A stretch of 64,000 nucleotides of DNA from NCBI RefSeq assembly GCF_017873965.1, contig NZ_JAGGKT010000007.1, forward strand, positions 62,001 through 126,000. Reading direction: 5' to 3'. The stretch is from Ammoniphilus resinae (GTDB lineage: Bacteria > Bacillota > Bacilli > Aneurinibacillales > RAOX-1). Positions 9,041 to 19,163 of this stretch are shown here, piece by piece. The notes beneath the pieces are model-generated. The model was not told the origin of the DNA. It saw nothing but the letters and a program-made list of their open reading frames with translations, and did not search any database. Numbering within the stretch: position 1 is the stretch's first letter; each line of letters begins with the position of its first letter. Position numbers and translations under genes: made by a program.

Positions 9041-9079
9041 AAAAGTAATGACAGTCAAAATTCTGTCATTACTTTTTTT
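9041..9079 (+). terminator. Terminator of the ftsEX-ctpB block
   Basis: AAAAGTAATGACAG pairs perfectly with CTGTCATTACTTTT (14 bp) around an 8-base loop, ending in seven T's. Confidence 0.92.
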
Positions 9080-9108
9080 GTCGTAGATCAAAGGTGGTGA
9101 ACAAAAGC

Positions 9109-10374
9109 TTGCAAATAACACTTGAACTATTGGTAATCATCGGGAAGGGAATTTTGTCTTTTTTCACAAACCCTTTTCTATACCTATTTCTTGTCCTCAT
9201 TTGGATGCAGTATCGGCGCCAAACCTTGTTTGAGCGAAGACTATTCAGCGTAAGGGTACATAATCCGTGGGAACAGTTTATAGAGTCAGTCGCGCAAGGA
9301 CTAGGCGGCGGTATCATTATTTCCTTATTGACCATAGCGATGGGGATTGTTATCCAACCAACACAATTGTTTTTATTGTGTGTGATAAGCTTTTTATTAG
9401 CCTGTTACCATATTCAGTATTTATGTTATGCCTATTCAGGAGGTGTGTTGAGTCTTCTTGCCTTGATCGCAAAAACGTATCCGCAAGGGGAAGCCATTTC
9501 TTGGCTGAGAGTGATCTGGAAACCTTTGGTCTCGCTGGAGTTCTCGTCTCTCTTTGCTTTCATTGCCATTCTGCACTTACTCGAATCCTATTTATTACTG
9601 CGCAACAGTGGAAAGGATAGCTCTCCTTTATTGGTCAATGGGAAGAGGGGAATGCTTGTTGGAGTGCATCAAATTCAAAAATTTTGGCTCGCACCGGTCT
9701 TCGTGGTGGCGGCAGTTCCGCCTGAATTGGCAATGCCAGTTGGTCACCCTTCCTGGTGGCCGTTGTTTTCAACATTGGGCACAGGGTTTACCATCCTGCT
9801 CTTTCCGGTCGTGATTGGCCATACTACTTTAGCCATCTCATCGCTGCCATCTCATAAAATAAAGCGAGTTTCGAAGCAATTAATTTATTACAGTTTCATT
9901 CTTTTTGGGTTGGCTTGGGGAATCCAGTTTTGGGGTGGAGCGGGGATCCTTGCGGCCTTTTGGATGATCCTAGGGCATGAAGCAATCATGCGAATCGGAA
10001 ATTGGTTGGAATGGAAGCGACCTTTGTTATTTGTTCCCCGTCCAGAAGGGGTTGTTGTACTGGCGGTGATTGCAAATAGCCCCGCCGCCGAGATGGGTAT
10101 TGAAGTTGGTGATGTTCTGCAAAAAATTAATGGGATAGAAATTCATCATCCGGATGAAGTGTATCCTGCTTTGCGCTCCACCTCCACCTTTTGCAAGATG
10201 GAGGTACTGAATGAACAGGGCCATATCAAATATTTGCAGCGAACGATTTATCAAGGAGAACATCACGAGCTGGGGTTAATTTTTGCTCCAGATGAGCAAT
10301 CTGAATACTATGTGGATTTGAAACCGATCAGTATCGTACAGTTGATCCGCCAGCAAATTCAGCGAGGAGCATAA
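9109..10374 (+). CDS. minJ: Polytopic PDZ-domain membrane protein, MinJ-like
   Basis: This 421-residue protein has about seven or eight hydrophobic helices, followed by a cytosolic PDZ domain near residues 318-400 (VLAVIANSPAAEMGIEVGDV). It sits between a ctpB-type gene and uvrB, the same place as B. subtilis minJ, which bridges DivIVA and MinD to place the division septum. Recognition rests on topology and synteny, not on strong motifs. TTG 9109 is chosen because AAAGGTGGTGA lies eight bases before it and covers the alternative GTG at 9094. Confidence 0.7.
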   Translation: MQITLELLVIIGKGILSFFTNPFLYLFLVLIWMQYRRQTLFERRLFSVRVHNPWEQFIESVAQGLGGGIIISLLTIAMGIVIQPTQLFLLCVISFLLACYHIQYLCYAYSGGVLSLLALIAKTYPQGEAISWLRVIWKPLVSLEFSSLFAFIAILHLLESYLLLRNSGKDSSPLLVNGKRGMLVGVHQIQKFWLAPVFVVAAVPPELAMPVGHPSWWPLFSTLGTGFTILLFPVVIGHTTLAISSLPSHKIKRVSKQLIYYSFILFGLAWGIQFWGGAGILAAFWMILGHEAIMRIGNWLEWKRPLLFVPRPEGVVVLAVIANSPAAEMGIEVGDVLQKINGIEIHHPDEVYPALRSTSTFCKMEVLNEQGHIKYLQRTIYQGEHHELGLIFAPDEQSEYYVDLKPISIVQLIRQQIQRGA

Positions 10375-10375
10375 G

Positions 10376-10409
10376 ACAAAGAGGTGCAAGGATGAGCGCC
10401 TCTTTGTTT
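10376..10409 (+). terminator. Terminator after the minJ-like gene
   Basis: ACAAAGAGGTGC pairs with GCGCCTCTTTGT (one G-T pair) around an 8-base loop. The T tract is short. Confidence 0.65.
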
Positions 10410-10449
10410 GCGTTTGACCGCATAGGAAAGCTTTTCTTATCCCACCCGC

Positions 10450-10479
10450 TTGCTAATTAGAACAAACGTTTGGTATAAT
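10450..10479 (+). promoter_or_regulatory. uvrBA promoter with LexA (DinR) box
   Basis: TTGCTA (10450-10455) and TATAAT (10474-10479) are 18 bases apart. Between them GAACAAACGTTTG (10460-10472) matches the Bacillus SOS box GAAC-N4-GTTC with one change. Repression by LexA and induction by DNA damage are expected, as known for uvrBA in B. subtilis. Confidence 0.7.
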
Positions 10480-10580
10480 GTACCAAGATATCAAATTCGC
10501 AAAATAGCTAAAAAAGCATTAAACTAGAAAACGTATAGATATACACGGTGTTAAACTTCCCGGAAGAAGGTGAAATCTCC

Positions 10581-12557
10581 ATGGAAACTTTTAAACTCGT
10601 CTCCGAATATGAGCCGAAGGGAGATCAACCAGAGGCGATCATCCAGTTGGTTGATGGAGTCCAAAAGAATAAGAAATACCAAACGTTGCTTGGGGCTACC
10701 GGAACAGGGAAAACCTTTACGATTGCGCAAGTGATTAACAAGGTAAATAAACCAACTCTGGTCATTGCCCATAACAAAACGTTAGCTGCACAGTTGTGCA
10801 GTGAATTCAAGGAGTTTTTTCCTGAAAATGCGGTGGAATACTTCGTCAGTTACTATGACTATTATCAACCGGAAGCTTATATTCCGCATACAGATACCTA
10901 TATAGAAAAGGACGCGAGTGTCAACGATGAGATTGATAAACTCCGACACTCCGCAACCAGTTCCTTATTTGAACGTAATGATGTGATTATCGTAGCAAGT
11001 GTGTCCTGTATCTATGGTTTGGGTTCTCCTGAGGAATATCGAGAGTTGTTGGTCTCACTTAGAACTGGAATGGAAAAGGGCAGGGATGAAGTACTTTATC
11101 AGCTAGTGGATATCCAATATGAAAGAAATGATATCAATTTTACCCGTGGTACATTCCGTGTTCGGGGAGATGTTGTGGAAATTTTCCCCGTTTCCCGAAG
11201 TGAACAGGCGATTCGTGTAGAGTTTTTCGGCGATGAAATTGATCGGATCACGGAAATCGATGTGCTTACCGGGGAGATCGTGGGTGAGCGAGATCATGTT
11301 GCGATCTTTCCAGCTTCTCACTATGTTACAAGAGAAGAGAAAATGAAAATAGCACTGAGGACGATTGAAGAAGAGTTGGAACAACAGTTGGCGAAATTCC
11401 GCGAGGAAGGCAAGCTGCTTGAGGCGCAAAGGCTGGAGCAGCGCACACGTTATGATATGGAAATGATGGCGGAAATGGGGTTCTGTTCGGGGATTGAAAA
11501 CTATTCCAGGCATCTTACAGGGCTCCCGGCAGGTGCGACGCCATTTACCTTGTTTGACTACTTTCCAGATGATATGTTGATCATTGTGGATGAGTCCCAT
11601 ATTACCCTTCCGCAAATACGCGGGATGTACAATGGGGACCGGGCACGCAAAGAGATGCTTATTAATCACGGATTCCGCCTGCCCTCTGCGGCGGATAACC
11701 GGCCGATGCGTTTTGATGAATTTGAAAAACATATTAATCAGATTATTTTTGTTTCCGCTACGCCTGGACCTTATGAACTGGAACATTCACCTGATGTGGT
11801 GCAGCAAGTGATCCGACCAACAGGACTGCTTGACCCTGTTGTGCAAGTGCGTCCGATTAAAGGACAAATCGATGATTTGATCGGAGAAATCCATGAACGG
11901 ACCAATAGAAATGAGCGCGTTTTAGTTACTACATTAACGAAGAAAATGTCTGAGGATCTTACAGATTATCTCAAGGATATTGGGATCAAGGTGAAATATT
12001 TGCACTCCGATATTAAGACCATTGAGCGAATGCAAATCTTACGAGACTTACGTGTTGGAACGTTTGATGTATTAGTCGGAATTAATCTGCTAAGAGAAGG
12101 ACTGGACCTGCCAGAGGTATCTCTTGTTGCCATCCTTGACGCGGATAAAGAAGGCTTTTTGCGAGATGAACGTTCCTTAATCCAAACCATTGGGCGTGCA
12201 GCGCGGAATGCGGATGGACAAGTGATTATGTACGCGGATCGGATGACCAGGTCCATGGAGCGTGCAATGGAAGAAACGGCACGCCGGCGGGAAATCCAAA
12301 TGGCCTATAATGAGCAGCATGGCATTACGCCACAGACGATTAAAAAGGCCATCCGCAACGTCATTGAAGCGACAAAGGTTGCGGAAGAAAAAGAAGATTA
12401 CTTGCCAACCAAAGAATATCGCAAGTTAACGAAGAAAGACCGCAAGGCCTTAATCGAAAAACTAGAAGCAGAAATGAAAGACGCTGCCAGACATTTGCAA
12501 TTTGAGCGGGCGGCTGAATTACGAGATTTATTGATTGAACTGAAAGCGGAAGGATGA
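10581..12557 (+). CDS. uvrB: Excinuclease ABC subunit B
   Basis: UvrB is the damage-verifying helicase-like subunit of nucleotide excision repair. It carries Walker A GATGTGKT (near residues 39-46), the beta-hairpin region [17 protein letters not shown] in helicase motif II, motif [11 protein letters not shown], and a C-terminal UvrC-binding UVR motif ([22 protein letters not shown]). ATG 10581 follows GAAGGTGA by seven bases and gives [20 protein letters not shown], the expected N-terminus of 658 residues in total. It is followed closely by uvrA. Confidence 0.97.
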   Translation: METFKLVSEYEPKGDQPEAIIQLVDGVQKNKKYQTLLGATGTGKTFTIAQVINKVNKPTLVIAHNKTLAAQLCSEFKEFFPENAVEYFVSYYDYYQPEAYIPHTDTYIEKDASVNDEIDKLRHSATSSLFERNDVIIVASVSCIYGLGSPEEYRELLVSLRTGMEKGRDEVLYQLVDIQYERNDINFTRGTFRVRGDVVEIFPVSRSEQAIRVEFFGDEIDRITEIDVLTGEIVGERDHVAIFPASHYVTREEKMKIALRTIEEELEQQLAKFREEGKLLEAQRLEQRTRYDMEMMAEMGFCSGIENYSRHLTGLPAGATPFTLFDYFPDDMLIIVDESHITLPQIRGMYNGDRARKEMLINHGFRLPSAADNRPMRFDEFEKHINQIIFVSATPGPYELEHSPDVVQQVIRPTGLLDPVVQVRPIKGQIDDLIGEIHERTNRNERVLVTTLTKKMSEDLTDYLKDIGIKVKYLHSDIKTIERMQILRDLRVGTFDVLVGINLLREGLDLPEVSLVAILDADKEGFLRDERSLIQTIGRAARNADGQVIMYADRMTRSMERAMEETARRREIQMAYNEQHGITPQTIKKAIRNVIEATKVAEEKEDYLPTKEYRKLTKKDRKALIEKLEAEMKDAARHLQFERAAELRDLLIELKAEG

Positions 12558-12563
12558 TTGTTC

Positions 12564-15443
12564 GTGAGCTTAGAAAATATTGTGATCAAAGGGGCGAGAA
12601 CACATAACTTAAAAGACATCAATGTGACCATTCCCCGTGATCAATTTGTCGTTTTGACGGGGCTTTCCGGATCGGGTAAATCGTCCTTAGCATTTGACAC
12701 CATCTATGCCGAGGGACAGCGACGCTATGTAGAATCGCTCTCGGCTTATGCACGCCAGTTCTTAGGACAAATGGATAAACCGGATGTGGACTCCATTGAA
12801 GGGCTTTCTCCGGCGATCTCCATCGATCAAAAGACGACGAGCAGAAACCCGCGTTCCACCGTCGGAACGGTTACGGAAATTTATGATTATCTGCGTCTTT
12901 TATTTGCCCGCATCGGGAAACCTTTTTGCCCAACACACCATACCGAAATCTCCGCGCAAACCGTGGAACAGATGGTCGATCGGATCTTGGAATATCCAGA
13001 ACGAACAAGAATGCAAATTCTCGCCCCTCTCGTACAAGGGCGCAAAGGTGAACACACTAAATTGCTCGAAGATGCCCGCAAACAGGGATATGTGCGTGTT
13101 CGGATTGACGGGGAAACAAGGGATCTTTCGGAAGAGATTCAGCTTGAAAAGAATAAAAAGCATACCATCGAGGTCGTGATTGACCGGATTGTTGTGAAGG
13201 AGGGAATCCATTCCCGTGTCGCGGATTCCCTGGAAACAGCCCTAAAGCTTGGCGATGGGAAGGTTATTGTGGATATTATTGACCAGGAAGAATTGCTGTT
13301 CAGTCAGAATCTCGCATGCCCACAATGCGGGTTTAGCATGGCTGAACTGGAACCGCGCATGTTCTCCTTTAATGCACCGTACGGTGCTTGTCCATCCTGT
13401 GATGGGTTGGGTATGAAGCAGGAGGTGGATCCTGATTTAGTCATTCCTGACCGCACCAAAAGCCTAAGTGAAGGCGCTATTGAACCATGGGAAAGCTCTA
13501 CAAGCAATTATTATGAGCAGCTTCTTCACTCGGTATGCAAGCATTTTAAAATCGACATGGACCTGCCTGTCGAACAGCTTCCGAAAGAACATCTTGACAT
13601 CCTCCTTTACGGAAATCGTAAGGAGAAATTCCGTTTTGTTTTTGACAGTGACTTTGGTGGACGGCGGGATTCGGAAATTTATTTCGAAGGAGTCATCAAT
13701 CAAATTCAACGCCGCTATGTGGAGTCAACCTCAGACCATATGCGAGAATCCCTAGAGCATTATATGTCGCAAAAAGCCTGTCCGGCTTGTAAAGGACAGC
13801 GTCTGCGACCAGAGGTTTTGTCTGTTTTCATTGATGGGCAAAATATCTCTTATGTCACCGGATTATCTATCAAGGATGCCCATCTTTTTTTCGATCAGCT
13901 ACAGCTATCTGAAAAGGACATGGCCATTGCTCGCCTGATTCTGAAGGAAATCAAATTCCGTTTGGGATTTTTACTTGATGTCGGCCTCGACTACCTAACG
14001 CTTAGCCGTGCGGCAGGAACTCTTTCAGGTGGGGAGGCACAGCGGATCCGTTTAGCTACCCAGATTGGTTCCTCTTTAATGGGGGTGCTGTATATTTTGG
14101 ACGAGCCGAGCATTGGGTTGCACCAACGGGATAATACCAAACTGATTAAAACCCTTGAGCATATGCGGGATCTTGGCAATACCTTGATCGTTGTCGAACA
14201 CGATGAGGATACAATGATTGCTGCCGATTATATTGTTGATATCGGACCTGGCGCAGGTGTGCACGGAGGGAAAGTGGTTTCCCAGGGAACACCGGAAGAG
14301 GTCATGAACGATCCCCATTCACTTACTGGGCAATATCTATCAGGTAAAAAGTTCATCCCGGTGCCACTGGAAAGACGGAAACCCAATGGAAAATGGATCG
14401 GGGTCGTGGGCGCAAAAGAAAATAACTTGAAAAATATTTCCGTTAAATTCCCACTTGGCGTATTCACCTGTGTCACGGGGGTTTCCGGTTCAGGTAAAAG
14501 TACGTTAGTAAATGAAATCTTGCATAAAGCATTGGCTCGTGATTTAAACAGAGCCAAGACCAAGCCCGGATCTTACCGGAAAATTGAGGGGCTTGAGCAT
14601 CTTGATAAGGTCATTGATATTGACCAATCACCGATTGGACGTTCACCAAGGTCAAACCCTGCAACCTATACCGGGGTGTTCGATGATATCCGTGATGTTT
14701 TTGCCCAGACGAATGAAGCTAAGGTACGCGGATACAAAAAGGGCCGGTTTAGTTTTAATGTCAAGGGCGGCCGCTGTGAGGCTTGCCGCGGTGACGGGAT
14801 CATCAAAATCGAGATGCACTTCCTGCCTGATGTCTATGTTCCTTGTGAAATTTGCAAGGGAAAACGCTATAACCGGGAAACGCTGGAAGTCAAATATAAA
14901 GGTTTAAATATAGCGGATGTACTCGATTTAACTGTGGAAGATGCAGTGGAATTTTTCAAAAATATTCCCAAAATACACCGCAAAATGCAAACCCTTTATG
15001 ATGTGGGCCTAAGTTACATGAGGTTGGGGCAGTCAGCTACTACCCTTTCAGGAGGTGAGGCGCAGCGGATTAAGCTTGCCTCAGAGTTACACCGACGCAG
15101 CACCGGGAAAACTCTGTACATCCTCGATGAGCCAACAACGGGTCTGCATGTTCATGATATCGATCGTTTGTTGAAGGTACTCCAGCGCCTGGTTGAAGCG
15201 GGGGATTCTGTCCTTGTCATTGAGCATAACCTCGATGTCATTAAAACAGCCGATTATATCCTCGATTTGGGACCTGAGGGTGGAGAGCGGGGCGGATTAA
15301 TAGTTGCCAAGGGGACTCCGGAAGAAGTTTGCCGTGTAGAAGAGTCTTATACCGGGCAATACCTGGCACCGATTATCGAACGCGATCGTAACCGCACAGA
15401 AAAGCAAATTGCAGACTACGAGAAACAAGCAGCGACACCCTAA
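12564..15443 (+). CDS. uvrA: Excinuclease ABC subunit A
   Basis: UvrA is the damage-sensing ATPase of excision repair. At 959 residues it has two ABC modules. The first has Walker [10 protein letters not shown] near residues 33-41 and the second has GVSGSGKST. Both carry LSGGEAQRI signatures, and the CxxC pairs of the zinc modules are present (CPQCG...CPSCDG and CEACRGDG...CEICKG). GTG 12564 is preferred because AAGGATGA is correctly spaced, whereas TTG 12558 would be too close. It shares the uvrB transcript and its LexA-like control. Confidence 0.97.
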   Translation: MSLENIVIKGARTHNLKDINVTIPRDQFVVLTGLSGSGKSSLAFDTIYAEGQRRYVESLSAYARQFLGQMDKPDVDSIEGLSPAISIDQKTTSRNPRSTVGTVTEIYDYLRLLFARIGKPFCPTHHTEISAQTVEQMVDRILEYPERTRMQILAPLVQGRKGEHTKLLEDARKQGYVRVRIDGETRDLSEEIQLEKNKKHTIEVVIDRIVVKEGIHSRVADSLETALKLGDGKVIVDIIDQEELLFSQNLACPQCGFSMAELEPRMFSFNAPYGACPSCDGLGMKQEVDPDLVIPDRTKSLSEGAIEPWESSTSNYYEQLLHSVCKHFKIDMDLPVEQLPKEHLDILLYGNRKEKFRFVFDSDFGGRRDSEIYFEGVINQIQRRYVESTSDHMRESLEHYMSQKACPACKGQRLRPEVLSVFIDGQNISYVTGLSIKDAHLFFDQLQLSEKDMAIARLILKEIKFRLGFLLDVGLDYLTLSRAAGTLSGGEAQRIRLATQIGSSLMGVLYILDEPSIGLHQRDNTKLIKTLEHMRDLGNTLIVVEHDEDTMIAADYIVDIGPGAGVHGGKVVSQGTPEEVMNDPHSLTGQYLSGKKFIPVPLERRKPNGKWIGVVGAKENNLKNISVKFPLGVFTCVTGVSGSGKSTLVNEILHKALARDLNRAKTKPGSYRKIEGLEHLDKVIDIDQSPIGRSPRSNPATYTGVFDDIRDVFAQTNEAKVRGYKKGRFSFNVKGGRCEACRGDGIIKIEMHFLPDVYVPCEICKGKRYNRETLEVKYKGLNIADVLDLTVEDAVEFFKNIPKIHRKMQTLYDVGLSYMRLGQSATTLSGGEAQRIKLASELHRRSTGKTLYILDEPTTGLHVHDIDRLLKVLQRLVEAGDSVLVIEHNLDVIKTADYILDLGPEGGERGGLIVAKGTPEEVCRVEESYTGQYLAPIIERDRNRTEKQIADYEKQAATP

Positions 15444-15467
15444 GTGGGGCTGTAAAACACCTACCAA

Positions 15468-15500
15468 GCCGCCTCTGTATGAAAGGAGGTGGCATTTTTT
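15468..15500 (+). terminator. Terminator of uvrBA
   Basis: GCCGCCTC pairs with GAGGTGGC (one G-T pair) around a 10-base loop, followed by ATTTTTT. Confidence 0.75.
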
Positions 15501-15558
15501 CACGCATGATGGCTTTTTCTATGTTAGAATAGTTGAAGAAATTAAAGGGGGCAACAAA

Positions 15559-16494
15559 ATGAAAAGAACTGTTGTCAAAGACATCGTCCAGCAGTTTCAG
15601 CTAAAGGTCGTAAGCGGCGAAAAAGGATTGTTTCGTGAAATTAAAACAAGTGATATCAATCGACCGGGGTTGGAAATCGCCGGTTACTTTAATTTCTATA
15701 CAGCGGAACGGGTGCAGCTGCTAGGCAAAACAGAAATGGGGTTTATCACTACCTTAAGTTCAGAGGAAAGATTGGAACGTTTTCGCAAGCTGTGCAGTGT
15801 GGGTGAGATTCCTTGTTTTTGTGTATCCCGTCTGCTGGACATACCTGAGGAGCTGCTGCAGGCTGCTGAGGAAAAGGATATTCCCATTTTACAGTCCACT
15901 CTTCCGACAACGAAGTTGTCGAGTAAAATTACTACCTTTCTAGAGGGCCGGTTAGCTCCGCGAACGACGATTCACGGAGTGTTGATTGACATTTATGGTG
16001 TCGGGGTTCTATTGATCGGAGGGAGCGGAATCGGGAAAAGTGAAACAGCCCTGGAATTGGTTAAAAGAGGCCATCGCTTAATTGCTGACGATGCCGTGGA
16101 AATTCGCCAAACCTTGGAAAACCAACTGATTGGAAGCGCTCCCGAGTTAATCCAACATTTGCTGGAAATTCGCGGCTTAGGTATTATTAATGTCATGACC
16201 TTGTTTGGGGCTGGGGCTGTCCGGAATTTCAAGAAAATTTCGTTTGCTATACGCATGGAGATTTGGGACCCGCAGAAGCAATATGAACGGCTGGGAATCG
16301 ATGAAGAAACGATGAAGGTGATGGATACAGAGATTCCGCAAATTACGATACCCGTTCGTCCTGGTCGAAATATGGCGGTGATCTGTGAAGTGGCAGCGAT
16401 GAATTTCCGTTTGAAACGCATGGGCTATAATGCTGCAGTTCACTTCAGTAAGCGACTGACTGATACGATTGAAGAGGCAACAGAAGAAATCTAA
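15559..16494 (+). CDS. hprK: HPr(Ser) kinase/phosphorylase
   Basis: HprK phosphorylates Ser46 of HPr and Crh, and removes the phosphate, according to glycolytic state. This makes it the sensor of CcpA-mediated catabolite control. Walker [10 protein letters not shown] lies near residues 154-162 and the HPrK signature [11 protein letters not shown] follows near 200. At 311 residues the length is standard. ATG 15559 follows AAGGGGG by eight bases. It heads the conserved hprK-lgt-ppaX operon. Its substrate crh and several cre-like sites are in this same window. Confidence 0.97.
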   Translation: MKRTVVKDIVQQFQLKVVSGEKGLFREIKTSDINRPGLEIAGYFNFYTAERVQLLGKTEMGFITTLSSEERLERFRKLCSVGEIPCFCVSRLLDIPEELLQAAEEKDIPILQSTLPTTKLSSKITTFLEGRLAPRTTIHGVLIDIYGVGVLLIGGSGIGKSETALELVKRGHRLIADDAVEIRQTLENQLIGSAPELIQHLLEIRGLGIINVMTLFGAGAVRNFKKISFAIRMEIWDPQKQYERLGIDEETMKVMDTEIPQITIPVRPGRNMAVICEVAAMNFRLKRMGYNAAVHFSKRLTDTIEEATEEI

Positions 16495-16510
16495 AAAAGG
16501 TGGAGGATAT

Positions 16511-17320
16511 ATGAGTACAATCACTCCGTTGGATCCGATAGCTTTTCAGCTGGGTCCTATCGCTGTCCATTGGTATGGAATTATTTTGGGTACGGGGGCA
16601 TTGCTGGGCCTCCTCTTGGCCATGAACGAATCAAAGCGGCAGGGGCTTAATCCAGATTTATTTTTAGATCTTGTGATGTTTGGTGTCCCCATTTCGATCA
16701 TTTTTGCTCGGGCCTATTATGTGGCTTTTGAGTGGGATTACTATCAGCTTCATCCGCAAGATATTATTGCTGTATGGAAGGGTGGCATCGCCATTCATGG
16801 GGCGTTAATCGGCGCCGTGTTGACAGCCCTTGTTTTTACCCGTGTGAAAAAAGTAAGCTTCTGGAGAATCGCGGATATCGCCGCACCCGGTCTGATTCTT
16901 GGACAAGCGATCGGACGCTGGGGAAATTTTATGAACCAGGAGGCTCATGGGGGACCAACAACCCTTGATTTTTTACAATCCCTTCATTTGCCTGATTGGA
17001 TTATTAATCAAATGTATATTAACGGAACTTATTATCATCCGACTTTTCTTTATGAATCGCTTTGGAATTTTGCTGGACTAATTATTCTTTTAATTATTCG
17101 CCGTAAATTGTCCCTGCATCGTGGGGAGTTGTTTCTCAGCTATTTTATCTGGTATTCCATCGGTCGATTCTTCATTGAAGGGATGCGCACAGACAGCCTT
17201 ATGTTGACGGATACCCTGCGGATTGCCCAGGTAATAAGTATCGTTATTGTTGTCATAGCGATTATCCTATGGATTGCCCGACGAAAACTGGGGTACGCGA
17301 ATGCCAAATATGGTGAATAA
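16511..17320 (+). CDS. lgt: Phosphatidylglycerol-prolipoprotein diacylglyceryl transferase
   Basis: Lgt transfers diacylglycerol to the lipobox cysteine of prolipoproteins in the membrane. The 269-residue protein has about seven hydrophobic helices and the Lgt signature [14 protein letters not shown] conserved Y/H region ([14 protein letters not shown]) is near the N-terminus. AAGGTGGAGG precedes ATG 16511. Substrates in this window include the DctP, YhcN and CtaC lipoproteins. The linkage to hprK is conserved in Bacillus. Confidence 0.96.
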   Translation: MSTITPLDPIAFQLGPIAVHWYGIILGTGALLGLLLAMNESKRQGLNPDLFLDLVMFGVPISIIFARAYYVAFEWDYYQLHPQDIIAVWKGGIAIHGALIGAVLTALVFTRVKKVSFWRIADIAAPGLILGQAIGRWGNFMNQEAHGGPTTLDFLQSLHLPDWIINQMYINGTYYHPTFLYESLWNFAGLIILLIIRRKLSLHRGELFLSYFIWYSIGRFFIEGMRTDSLMLTDTLRIAQVISIVIVVIAIILWIARRKLGYANAKYGE

Positions 17321-17331
17321 GGAGTTAGAAC

Positions 17332-17979
17332 GTGTTGAGATATCAGACGGTGTTATTTGATTTAGATGGGACAATTATTGATACGAACGAATTAATTATT
17401 ACTTCTTTTTTATATATCTTGGAAAAGTGGTTTCCTGGAAAGTTTAAACGGGAGGATATTATTCCCCAAATGGGGAAGCCCCTTCCTGAGCAAATGGAAT
17501 TTTTCGGCGGTGCCGATCTACGTGAGGAACTTGTTGAGGCGTATCGAAAATATAATGTCGAAGTCCATGATGAATTGGTCAGGGAATTTCCGCATATCAT
17601 GACAGCACTTATAGAGCTTCAAAAACTGGGTGTCACCATGGGAGTTGTTACAACAAAGCAGCGTGTGACCGCAGAAAAAGGTGCCCAACTGTTTGGCATT
17701 GATCAATTTATGAAAACTTTTATCGTGCATCAAGACACGACACATCATAAGCCACATCCGGAGCCGATTCTTTTGGCTATGAAAAATGTAAATGCCGATC
17801 CTCGTACAACTTTAATGGTTGGGGATAGCCAATATGATATTGAAGGGGCCCATAATGCTGGAGTTGATGCTGCAGGTGTCGCTTGGAGTTTAAAAGGGCC
17901 GGAGTTTCTAAAACAGTTTAAACCTGAATACATGCTTTATGATATGCGAGAATTAATCTCTATCGTCAAAGGAGATTGA
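17332..17979 (+). CDS. ppaX: Pyrophosphatase PpaX (HAD family)
   Basis: This is a HAD-superfamily hydrolase of 215 residues. Motif I is FDLDGTIIDTN, motif II is VVTTK, and motif III/IV is VGDSQYDIEGAHNAG. In B. subtilis PpaX hydrolyses the pyrophosphate released when HprK/P dephosphorylates HPr(Ser-P), so its placement two genes after hprK fits. GTG 17332 follows AAGGAG closely. TTG 17335 is an alternative. Confidence 0.9.
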   Translation: MLRYQTVLFDLDGTIIDTNELIITSFLYILEKWFPGKFKREDIIPQMGKPLPEQMEFFGGADLREELVEAYRKYNVEVHDELVREFPHIMTALIELQKLGVTMGVVTTKQRVTAEKGAQLFGIDQFMKTFIVHQDTTHHKPHPEPILLAMKNVNADPRTTLMVGDSQYDIEGAHNAGVDAAGVAWSLKGPEFLKQFKPEYMLYDMRELISIVKGD

Positions 17980-17985
17980 TGCCAC

Positions 17986-18486
17986 ATGCGACGAACGGAA
18001 CGATTTGCCGTAGAGGGGGCGAATTCACTCTGGCAGCTGTATAAGACGATCAGTTTTTGGCGCGCCTTTCGGAATACGGCAGTCATCGTGATAGGCCGTT
18101 ACATCCCTTTTCCAAGCTGGAAAAATTGGCTGTTTCGCACTTTCCTGGGAATGAAAATTGGGGAGCAGGCCGCCCTTGCTTTTATGGTAGTACCTGACAT
18201 TTTATACCCCGAGAAAATTACGATAGGCTCCAATTCAATTATTGGGTACAATACTACGATTTTGGCTCATGAGTATTTAATTGATGAATATCGGATTGGA
18301 GAAGTTGAGATAGGCTCCAATGTGATGATCGGAGCAAACAGCACCATTTTGCCAGGCGTCAAAATCGGGGATGGAGCGGTTGTCTCTGCCGCTTCGCTCG
18401 TCATTCGCGATGTGCCTGCGGGAGCCTTTGTGGGAGGAAACCCGGCCAAGGTGATTCGCTTGAAGGAGCGCGTGAACCATGTGTAG
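17986..18486 (+). CDS. Left-handed beta-helix acyltransferase, YvoF-like
   Basis: This 166-residue protein shows hexapeptide repeats (IGSNSIIGYN, IGSNVMIGAN, IGDGAVVSAA). They end in the GNPAKVIR motif of CoA-dependent O-acetyltransferases. The gene order hprK-lgt-ppaX-acyltransferase matches B. subtilis yvoF. The acceptor is unknown. It overlaps the next small gene by eight bases. Confidence 0.85.
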   Translation: MRRTERFAVEGANSLWQLYKTISFWRAFRNTAVIVIGRYIPFPSWKNWLFRTFLGMKIGEQAALAFMVVPDILYPEKITIGSNSIIGYNTTILAHEYLIDEYRIGEVEIGSNVMIGANSTILPGVKIGDGAVVSAASLVIRDVPAGAFVGGNPAKVIRLKERVNHV

Positions 18487-18778
18487 GGGACAAATTATCC
18501 GCCGATTTCTTATCGTACTCATCCCCTGTACGCTGCTCCGTTTTTATCTGGGGGAGGATTCGATTAATTTCCTCTGGTTCTTTGTACTTTATTTACCAAT
18601 GATTAATTGGTCCGTTTATTGGCTGATGTTTTCCGTTCGGGTAGTTCTGAACAAATTGAGAGGTTTTGATTGGATCGATGTCCCTAGATTGAGACGATTC
18701 TATGTGTGGTACCTCAATGTCCCGGGGGCATTAGCGTTCGCGGACCTGATTTATCGTGGATATGTATTTAATTCTTAG
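18479..18778 (+). CDS. Small membrane protein of unknown function
   Basis: This frame encodes 99 residues. It has a basic N-terminus, two or three hydrophobic segments (FLIVLIPCTLLRFYL and NFLWFFVLYLPMINWSVYWLMF) and an aromatic-rich tail. I do not recognise the family. It is likely real: ATG overlaps the acyltransferase end by eight bases and GAAGGAG precedes it with normal spacing. The overlap suggests co-translation and a role linked to the acyltransferase. Confidence 0.6.
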   Translation: MCRGQIIRRFLIVLIPCTLLRFYLGEDSINFLWFFVLYLPMINWSVYWLMFSVRVVLNKLRGFDWIDVPRLRRFYVWYLNVPGALAFADLIYRGYVFNS

Positions 18779-18799
18779 GTTGGAGAGGATCGTCTGTCT

Positions 18800-18988
18800 T
18801 TAGCGGAAGAAATTTCCTTTATTCTAGGGATTCCATTAAGAATAGGTGAAATAGCGGAAGATTTTTACGTTATGGATCCGATTAGATTGATTGTAAACGA
18901 TTGCAAGTATATATAGCGGAAAATTTTACCGTTATTTACTCCTTATAAGGCTAAAAATAAGGAATAACGGAAAAATTTTCCGCTATTT
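18800..18988. repeat. Cluster B of four CGGAAA...TTTCCG palindromes
   Basis: Four palindromes of the same family as those at 3.72-3.91 kb have 15-base cores at 18804-18818, 18855-18869, 18917-18931 and 18968-18982. Centre spacings are 51, 62 and 51 bases, identical to cluster A. The third and fourth are the most symmetrical. The cluster fills most of the gap between the small membrane protein gene and the his promoter, and no gene is seen in it. Confidence 0.85.
18891..18906. promoter_or_regulatory. cre/LacI-operator-like 16-mer inside cluster B
   Basis: TTGTAAACGATTGCAA fits the cre consensus WTGNAANCGNWNNCWW at every position. It differs by one base from the site at 59733. It lies in the 62-base interval of cluster B, about 190 bases before the his promoter. 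Function is unproven. Confidence 0.4.
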
Positions 18989-19081
18989 TTGGTCAGCCTG
19001 GGTTCTGGTGACATAGGTTCCACTACGTTATTAGGGGATTTTGTGTTTTAACGGATTCACTGTCCGCTCGCCACCCACCGC

Positions 19082-19111
19082 TTGACGCTATTTGTTTATC
19101 TATGGTAGAAT
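19082..19111 (+). promoter_or_regulatory. his operon promoter
   Basis: TTGACG (19082-19087) and TAGAAT (19106-19111) are 18 bases apart, with a TGG extension before the -10. hisZ starts about 50 bases downstream. No T-box leader is visible in this short leader. Confidence 0.75.
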
Positions 19112-19163
19112 CGCTTTATCATATTAGCAGACTAAAGCAAAATAACTAGATGGGGTGAATCAT

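Noticed and set aside
18781-19081. T-box or his attenuator leader upstream of hisZ
   Set aside because: No T-box core, histidine-codon leader peptide or terminator/antiterminator pair was found, and the palindromes lie before the promoter.
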